From Thioglobus_C sp964448305 (GTDB taxonomy: Bacteria; Pseudomonadota; Gammaproteobacteria; PS1; Pseudothioglobaceae): a DNA stretch of 64,000 nt. Positions within the stretch are counted from its first letter, which is position 1. The number at the start of each line of letters is the position of its first letter. Shown here piece by piece: positions 60,004-64,000 of this stretch. The notes under the pieces are model-generated. The model saw nothing but the letters and a program-made list of their open reading frames with translations. It was not told where the DNA came from and made no database searches. The position numbers and the translations under genes are program-made. The stretch is from contig CAYUWB010000003.1 in assembly GCA_964448305.1 (NCBI GenBank), forward strand, positions 1 through 64,000, written 5' to 3'.

Positions 60004-61853
60004 TTTTCATAATAACGCTCAAGATCTGCTTCTAATCTGGCTAGCCTAATCAACGCATCTTGAGACTCAGGTTGCTGAAAAAACTCAGGATCTGATAATT
60101 GTAATTGAATTTCACCAATTTCAATCTCTGTTTTTTCAATTTTATTAGGCAATTGTTTGAGTTCTTGTTGTTGTTTATAACTCAATTTTTTCTTTTCTAC
60201 ACCCACACCCGGTGTGGGTGTAGAGTTATTTTTGTTTGATTTTTTATTTGGTTTGGTTTTAGTGAGAAGTTGATCTTGTTTTTGAATGAGATAATCGTCA
60301 TAACCACCGGCATATTGGTTGATGACGCCATCACCATCCATCACCACCGTGGAGCCAACCACATTATTTAAAAAGGTTCTATCATGCGAGATTAAAATCA
60401 AAGTACCTGTATAGTCAACTAGCATTTCCTCCAATAATTCTAACGTTTCTACATCAAGGTCATTGGTAGGCTCATCAAGCACCAACAAGTTAGCGGGTTG
60501 CGATAGAATTTTTGCCAACATGAGTCGATTTTTCTCACCGCCAGAAAACATTCTAATCGGTGCCATGGCTTGTTTTCCAGTGAATAAAAATTGACGTAAA
60601 TAACCAATAATATGTTTACTTTTGCCGCCAATATCAATACGTTCACGACCGCCAGAAACAAAATCCATGGCCTTCATATTTAGATCAAGGTTTTCACGCA
60701 TTTGATCAAAGTAAGCTAACTTAATGGTTTTAGAGCGACGAATCGTGCCGCTATCAGGTTGTAATTCGTCTAGAAGAAGCTTAATAAAGGTAGATTTACC
60801 CGTGCCGTTACCACCGATAATGCCAATTTTCTCGCCTTTTAATACCAGCATTGAAAAATCTTTGACCAAAGTCAAATCGGCAATTTTATAGTTGATTTTT
60901 TTGACTTCAAACACCAGTTTAGAAACGCGTTTTTCATCCCCTTCTACTGAGTGAATCTTGACGCCGCCTTGTTTTTTTCGACGATTGATAAATGAAGAAC
61001 GCATCGCTTGTAGTGCGCGTACCCGTCCTTCATTGCGTGTACGTCTGGCTTTAATGCCTTGGCGAATCCACACTTCTTCTTGAGCGAGCTTTTTATCAAA
61101 ACGTGCATTCGCCATTTCCTCTGCATGTAGTTGCTCATCTTTACGTTTAACATAGTCTTTGTAGCCACAGTCAAATACTGATAAGTGTCCACGATCTAAG
61201 TCAAACACTTTATTAACAATGCCCGCAATAAATGAACGATCATGGCTAATCAATACCAAGGTGCCATGAAACTCCTTTAGCATTCTTTCAAGATCAAGAA
61301 TAGCGGTGATGTCCATGTGGTTAGTAGGCTCGTCAAGTAGTAGTACATCAGGCTCTTGGATAAGTGCCCTTGCTAGCATAACACGTCTGCGCCAACCACC
61401 AGAAAGTGTCGATAAAATCGCCTCAGGGTTGAGTGTGAAGCGATTTAAAATCGCCTCAATTTTGTGTAAATATTGCCAAGCATCTAATTCATCAATTTGC
61501 GTTTGCAAATCACCCGCGGCTTCCAGTTCCCCACTATTAATTAGCTGTTGATAATCGCTTAATATTAGCCCAGTATCACCGAGTCCTTCGGCAACAATAT
61601 CAAATAACTTTTTATCGTTATCTTGTGGCGGTGTTTGCTCAAGATAACTGATTTTTGTCCCATTTTTAATTTTTAACTTGCCATCATCAGCAACAATCGT
61701 ACCAGCTAAGATACGCATTAGAGTTGATTTGCCTTCGCCATTGCGGCCAATTAGTGCAATCTTATCGCCTTTATGAATGGTCGAACTAACGCCATCAAGG
61801 ATGGGTTTGTCTGAAAAGCTAAGGGAAATATTATCTAGCGTGATCAGTGGCAT
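59985..61853 (-). CDS. uup: ABC-F ATPase (Uup type)
   Basis: 622 aa. Two ABC modules without membrane part: Walker A GRNGEGKSTLMRIL and GGNGTGKSTFIKLL; signatures LSGGWRRRVMLARAL and FSGGEKNRLMLAKIL; Walker B LLLDEPTNHMD and LVLDEPTNDLD. The C-terminal coiled coil (KLSYKQQQELKQLPNKIEKTEIEI) is typical of Uup. ABC-F proteins act on ribosomes or DNA structures. The linker before the coiled coil (PTPGVGVEK) is encoded by a perfect palindrome. Confidence 0.94.
   Translation of the reverse strand: MPLITLDNISLSFSDKPILDGVSSTIHKGDKIALIGRNGEGKSTLMRILAGTIVADDGKLKIKNGTKISYLEQTPPQDNDKKLFDIVAEGLGDTGLILSDYQQLINSGELEAAGDLQTQIDELDAWQYLHKIEAILNRFTLNPEAILSTLSGGWRRRVMLARALIQEPDVLLLDEPTNHMDITAILDLERMLKEFHGTLVLISHDRSFIAGIVNKVFDLDRGHLSVFDCGYKDYVKRKDEQLHAEEMANARFDKKLAQEEVWIRQGIKARRTRNEGRVRALQAMRSSFINRRKKQGGVKIHSVEGDEKRVSKLVFEVKKINYKIADLTLVKDFSMLVLKGEKIGIIGGNGTGKSTFIKLLLDELQPDSGTIRRSKTIKLAYFDQMRENLDLNMKAMDFVSGGRERIDIGGKSKHIIGYLRQFLFTGKQAMAPIRMFSGGEKNRLMLAKILSQPANLLVLDEPTNDLDVETLELLEEMLVDYTGTLILISHDRTFLNNVVGSTVVMDGDGVINQYAGGYDDYLIQKQDQLLTKTKPNKKSNKNNSTPTPGVGVEKKKLSYKQQQELKQLPNKIEKTEIEIGEIQLQLSDPEFFQQPESQDALIRLARLEADLERYYEKWSELE
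60196..60224. repeat. Perfect 14-bp palindrome inside the ABC-F linker
   Basis: TCTACACCCACACC, one central C, GGTGTGGGTGTAGA. GC-rich in an AT-rich gene, in the unstructured linker between the second ATPase and the coiled coil. It may be an inserted short palindromic element tolerated in the reading frame. Confidence 0.9.
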
Positions 61854-61905
61854 GCTTAAGTCTCATGGGTTAAAATTGTGTTAATTCTATTTTTGATATT
61901 TTAGT

Positions 61906-62376
61906 ATGCGATATTTTATACCTCTCAAGGCTTTAGCGAGCATCGTTAGCATGATCTTGTTAATAAGCTATTCTCAGCTCACCTATGCAGAAAGTATTGA
62001 GGCCAATAAATTTTCGAACAATAATCAAGAAATACGTTATCGAGCGCTAATTGATGAGATTCGCTGTCCGGTTTGTCAGGGACAAAGTATTGGTGGATCA
62101 AACGCAGGATTGGCTAAAGATTTACGTGAACAAGTTAGAAAAATGATCATTAAAGATAATGGCGATGACGAAATCAGGCAATTTATGGTGGATCGTTATG
62201 GTGATTTTGTCGTGTTTGAACCGCCTGTTAATAAAAGCACTTATTTTTTATGGTTTGGACCGCCTTTGTTTTTAGCATTAGGGTTGTTCTTTTTTATTCG
62301 TTCGTTATCAAATAAAAAAAAGGCGGATCAGGCTCAAGCAGTAGATACCACTAAAGCCAAGGAATTATTAAAGTGA
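61906..62376 (+). CDS. ccmH: Cytochrome c maturation protein CcmH
   Basis: 156 aa, short form. Signal peptide (to about 28), the heme-handling motif RCPVCQGQSIGGSNA, DEIRQFMVDRYGDFV, then one TM segment (YFLWFGPPLFLALGLFFFI) and a charged tail. Reduces or presents apocytochrome c for heme attachment. The TPR half (CcmI) is not fused. Other ccm genes are not in the window. Overlaps yjbQ by GTGA. Confidence 0.95.
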   Translation: MRYFIPLKALASIVSMILLISYSQLTYAESIEANKFSNNNQEIRYRALIDEIRCPVCQGQSIGGSNAGLAKDLREQVRKMIIKDNGDDEIRQFMVDRYGDFVVFEPPVNKSTYFLWFGPPLFLALGLFFFIRSLSNKKKADQAQAVDTTKAKELLK

Positions 62377-62783
62377 GCCATCAGCAAGAGTTACTGATTA
62401 AAACTCAAGGTCGAGGCGCAATAGAAATTACACAATTGGTGAATGCTGTTGTTGCTAAGTCAGAACAGCTTCATACTTTGTGCCATGTTTTTGTTACTCA
62501 CACTTCAGCCTCGCTGATGATTACGGGTAATGAAGATGCCAATGTTTTGTTAGATATTGAAGACTATTTTCAAGCGCAAGTCACTGATGCTAACCCGACT
62601 TACCGACATAATAACGAAGGTGATTTTGATATGTCAGGCCATATTCGCACGGTTTTAACGGGAGAGGGTAAAACCATTCCAATTCAAGCAGGGCAGTTGG
62701 CTTTGGGAAAATTTCAAGGTTTGTTCTTATATGAACATCGTGCCGGTGAAAATAATCGCAAGCTCATTGTTACTTTGTCATGA
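62373..62783 (+). CDS. yjbQ: YjbQ / UPF0047 family protein
   Basis: 136 aa, GTG start overlapping ccmH. Family motif HTSASLMITGNED and DFDMSGHIRTVLTG, YRHNNEGDFD, and LGKFQGLFLYEHR. Weak thiamine-phosphate synthase activity has been reported for the family; role in the cell unclear. Overlaps the TPR gene by ATGA. Confidence 0.93.
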   Translation: MSHQQELLIKTQGRGAIEITQLVNAVVAKSEQLHTLCHVFVTHTSASLMITGNEDANVLLDIEDYFQAQVTDANPTYRHNNEGDFDMSGHIRTVLTGEGKTIPIQAGQLALGKFQGLFLYEHRAGENNRKLIVTLS

Positions 62784-63445
62784 GTAGCGAGCTAGAGCTT
62801 AGTGACTTAATGGTTGCTGCTTATACACATCAGAAAAACGGCGAATTATCAAAAGCGATTCAGGCATGGAATGCATTGCTTAATCATAAGGCTGCTGATA
62901 AAAATCTTAAAGCTAATGCGCATTTGAGCCTGGGTAATTTGCATCAATTACAAGGTAATGACGAGTTAGCAATTGAGAGTATGTCTAGCGCCATTAAAGC
63001 CAATCCAAACAGTGCTGAGGCTTATTTTTGTTTGGCTTATATGGAGCAAGAAAAAGACAATTTTTCTCTGGCAGTTAACTATTTTGAAAAAGCATTAACC
63101 CTTAACGCGAATGATGCTGGGGCTTTTAACAACCTCGGTAATTGCTATGATCGATTAGAAAAAAGCAATGAAGCGATTAATGCTTATTCCCAAGCAATCA
63201 CCCTAGATGAGAATTATATTGCAGCGATTTACAATCGTGGCAATGCTTATATGAAAGTTGCAAAAGACAATCTTGCATTAGACGATTTAAATAAAGCCAT
63301 TGAATTGGATGCAAATTTCTATCAAGCCTATTATAATCGTGGCACTTTGCTTAAGAGGCTGGGAAAATCTAGCGAGGCTGAAAAGGATTTAATCAAAGCA
63401 AAAGCATTAGCACAACAAGAATTAGAGGAAAAAACAAAGCAGTGA
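62780..63445 (+). CDS. TPR-repeat protein
   Basis: 221 aa, soluble. About five tetratricopeptide repeats (AHLSLGNLHQLQGNDELAI, AEAYFCLAYMEQEKDNFSLA, GAFNNLGNCYDRLEKSNEAI, AAIYNRGNAYMKVAKDNLAL, QAYYNRGTLLKRLGKSSEA) with a charged tail. A scaffold protein. It could stand in for the CcmI part of CcmH, but it has no signal peptide or membrane anchor, so I leave it unnamed. lysS starts inside its stop codon region. Confidence 0.9.
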   Translation: MSSELELSDLMVAAYTHQKNGELSKAIQAWNALLNHKAADKNLKANAHLSLGNLHQLQGNDELAIESMSSAIKANPNSAEAYFCLAYMEQEKDNFSLAVNYFEKALTLNANDAGAFNNLGNCYDRLEKSNEAINAYSQAITLDENYIAAIYNRGNAYMKVAKDNLALDDLNKAIELDANFYQAYYNRGTLLKRLGKSSEAEKDLIKAKALAQQELEEKTKQ

Positions 63446-64000
63446 GCAATCAAGACGACAACAAATTAATTACTGAACGAAAAGCAAAATTAGCCACTTT
63501 AAGAGAGGCGGGCAATCCTTTTATTAATGATTTTAAACCGGCCAATCTAGCGCAGGATATTATCAATAATTATGATGGTTTTTCTAAAGAAGAATTAGAA
63601 GAAAAAAATATCGAGGTGTCTGTTGCTGGGCGCATGATGCTTAAAAGAGTGATGGGCAAAGCAAGCTTTGCCCATGTGCAAGACTCATCAGCACAAATTC
63701 AGTTATTTGTGACGCGTGATGAACTGCCTGAAGGTTTTTATAACGAACAGTTTAAAAAATGGGATATTGGCGATATTATTGGCGCAACAGGCACTTTGTT
63801 TAAAACCAAAGTCGGCGAGCTGTCAATTCGTATTAGTGAGATTAAATTACTCACCAAATCATTACGACCACTACCAGAAAAATTTCACGGATTATCGGAT
63901 CAAGAAATTCGTTATCGTCAGCGTTATGTTGATCTTATTACTAATGAAGAGTCTCGCAACACTTTTAAGCGACGCTCTCAAATTGTAAGTTATATTCGTA
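63442..64000 (+). CDS. lysS: Lysyl-tRNA synthetase, 5' part (runs off the window)
   Basis: 186 codons seen, GTG start overlapping the TPR stop (GTGA). Class II LysRS N-terminus: LATLREAGNPFINDF, the anticodon-binding OB domain (VAGRMMLKRVMGKASFAHVQD, FKTKVGELSIRISEIKLLTKSLRPLPEKFHG), and the start of the catalytic domain (SDQEIRYRQRYVDLITNEES). Charges tRNA-Lys. Incomplete at the right end, no frameshift seen. Confidence 0.95.
   Translation, partial: MSNQDDNKLITERKAKLATLREAGNPFINDFKPANLAQDIINNYDGFSKEELEEKNIEVSVAGRMMLKRVMGKASFAHVQDSSAQIQLFVTRDELPEGFYNEQFKKWDIGDIIGATGTLFKTKVGELSIRISEIKLLTKSLRPLPEKFHGLSDQEIRYRQRYVDLITNEESRNTFKRRSQIVSYIR

Noticed and set aside
63716..63988. 90-codon plus-strand frame near the right end
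   Set aside because: It is out of frame within lysS, whose protein continues intact to the window edge.

Overview
The window is AT-rich, densely coded gammaproteobacterial chromosome. Gene content and several protein sequences (a DsrC-family protein, a SqrR-type sensor, periplasmic thioredoxins, a complete phosphate-scavenging island) suggest a marine sulfur-oxidiser of the SUP05/Thioglobus type. That placement is an inference from remembered protein similarity, not from a search. No phage, insertion sequence or CRISPR array was found. Many genes overlap by 1-4 bases (TAATG, ATGA), so operons are tight.

Layout. 0-2.1 kb: a TonB-dependent receptor (btuB-like) behind a cobalamin riboswitch. 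2.1-8.7 kb: serC-serA-pheA-hisC-tyrA-aroA, an operon for serine and aromatic amino acid synthesis. 8.7-14.3 kb: a DsrC homologue without its cysteines, lepB followed by a 30-bp triple tandem repeat, ctp-parA-parB, an MlaC-like protein, a probable persulfide-sensing ArsR-family repressor and tRNA-Arg(CCG). 14.4-20 kb: a thioredoxin-fold protein without its CXXC, lgt-thyA, a decayed toxin with its CopG-type antitoxin, a tandem-thioredoxin protein and an orphan Cas6-like RNase. 20-30 kb: rnc-era-recO-pdxJ-acpS, ubiG with two bcp copies, lepA, a CcsA-like protein and ffh.

30.1-52.3 kb is a phosphate-starvation island. It carries lipid-remodelling genes (plcP-like, agt-like glycosyltransferase, olsF-like ornithine-lipid synthase), a PIN-PhoH ATPase, a small acidic protein, PhoX, a choice-of-anchor-I protein, ppx, ppk, pstSCAB-phoU, phoBR, and an arsC plus NIP-like aquaporin pair. 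Five promoters carry the same Pho-box layout: two TGTAA-type 7-mers spaced by 4 nt, then exactly 10 nt, then a -10 hexamer. A 49-aa ccoS gene sits between arsC and phoB. The island reads as one physiological programme: import phosphate, strip it from organic esters, store it as polyphosphate, replace phospholipids by P-free lipids, and expel the arsenate that Pst brings in.

52.4-64 kb: a soluble Cache/PDC-domain protein, hisD-hisG-murA-mlaC, uvrC with a short start-less membrane ORF behind it, a HAD phosphatase, an ABC-F ATPase with a palindrome in its linker, ccmH-yjbQ-TPR, and the 5' part of lysS running off the end. Most junctions between convergent genes hold a palindrome or repeat; ppk/olsF, acpS/23487 and the uvrC-side junction do not.
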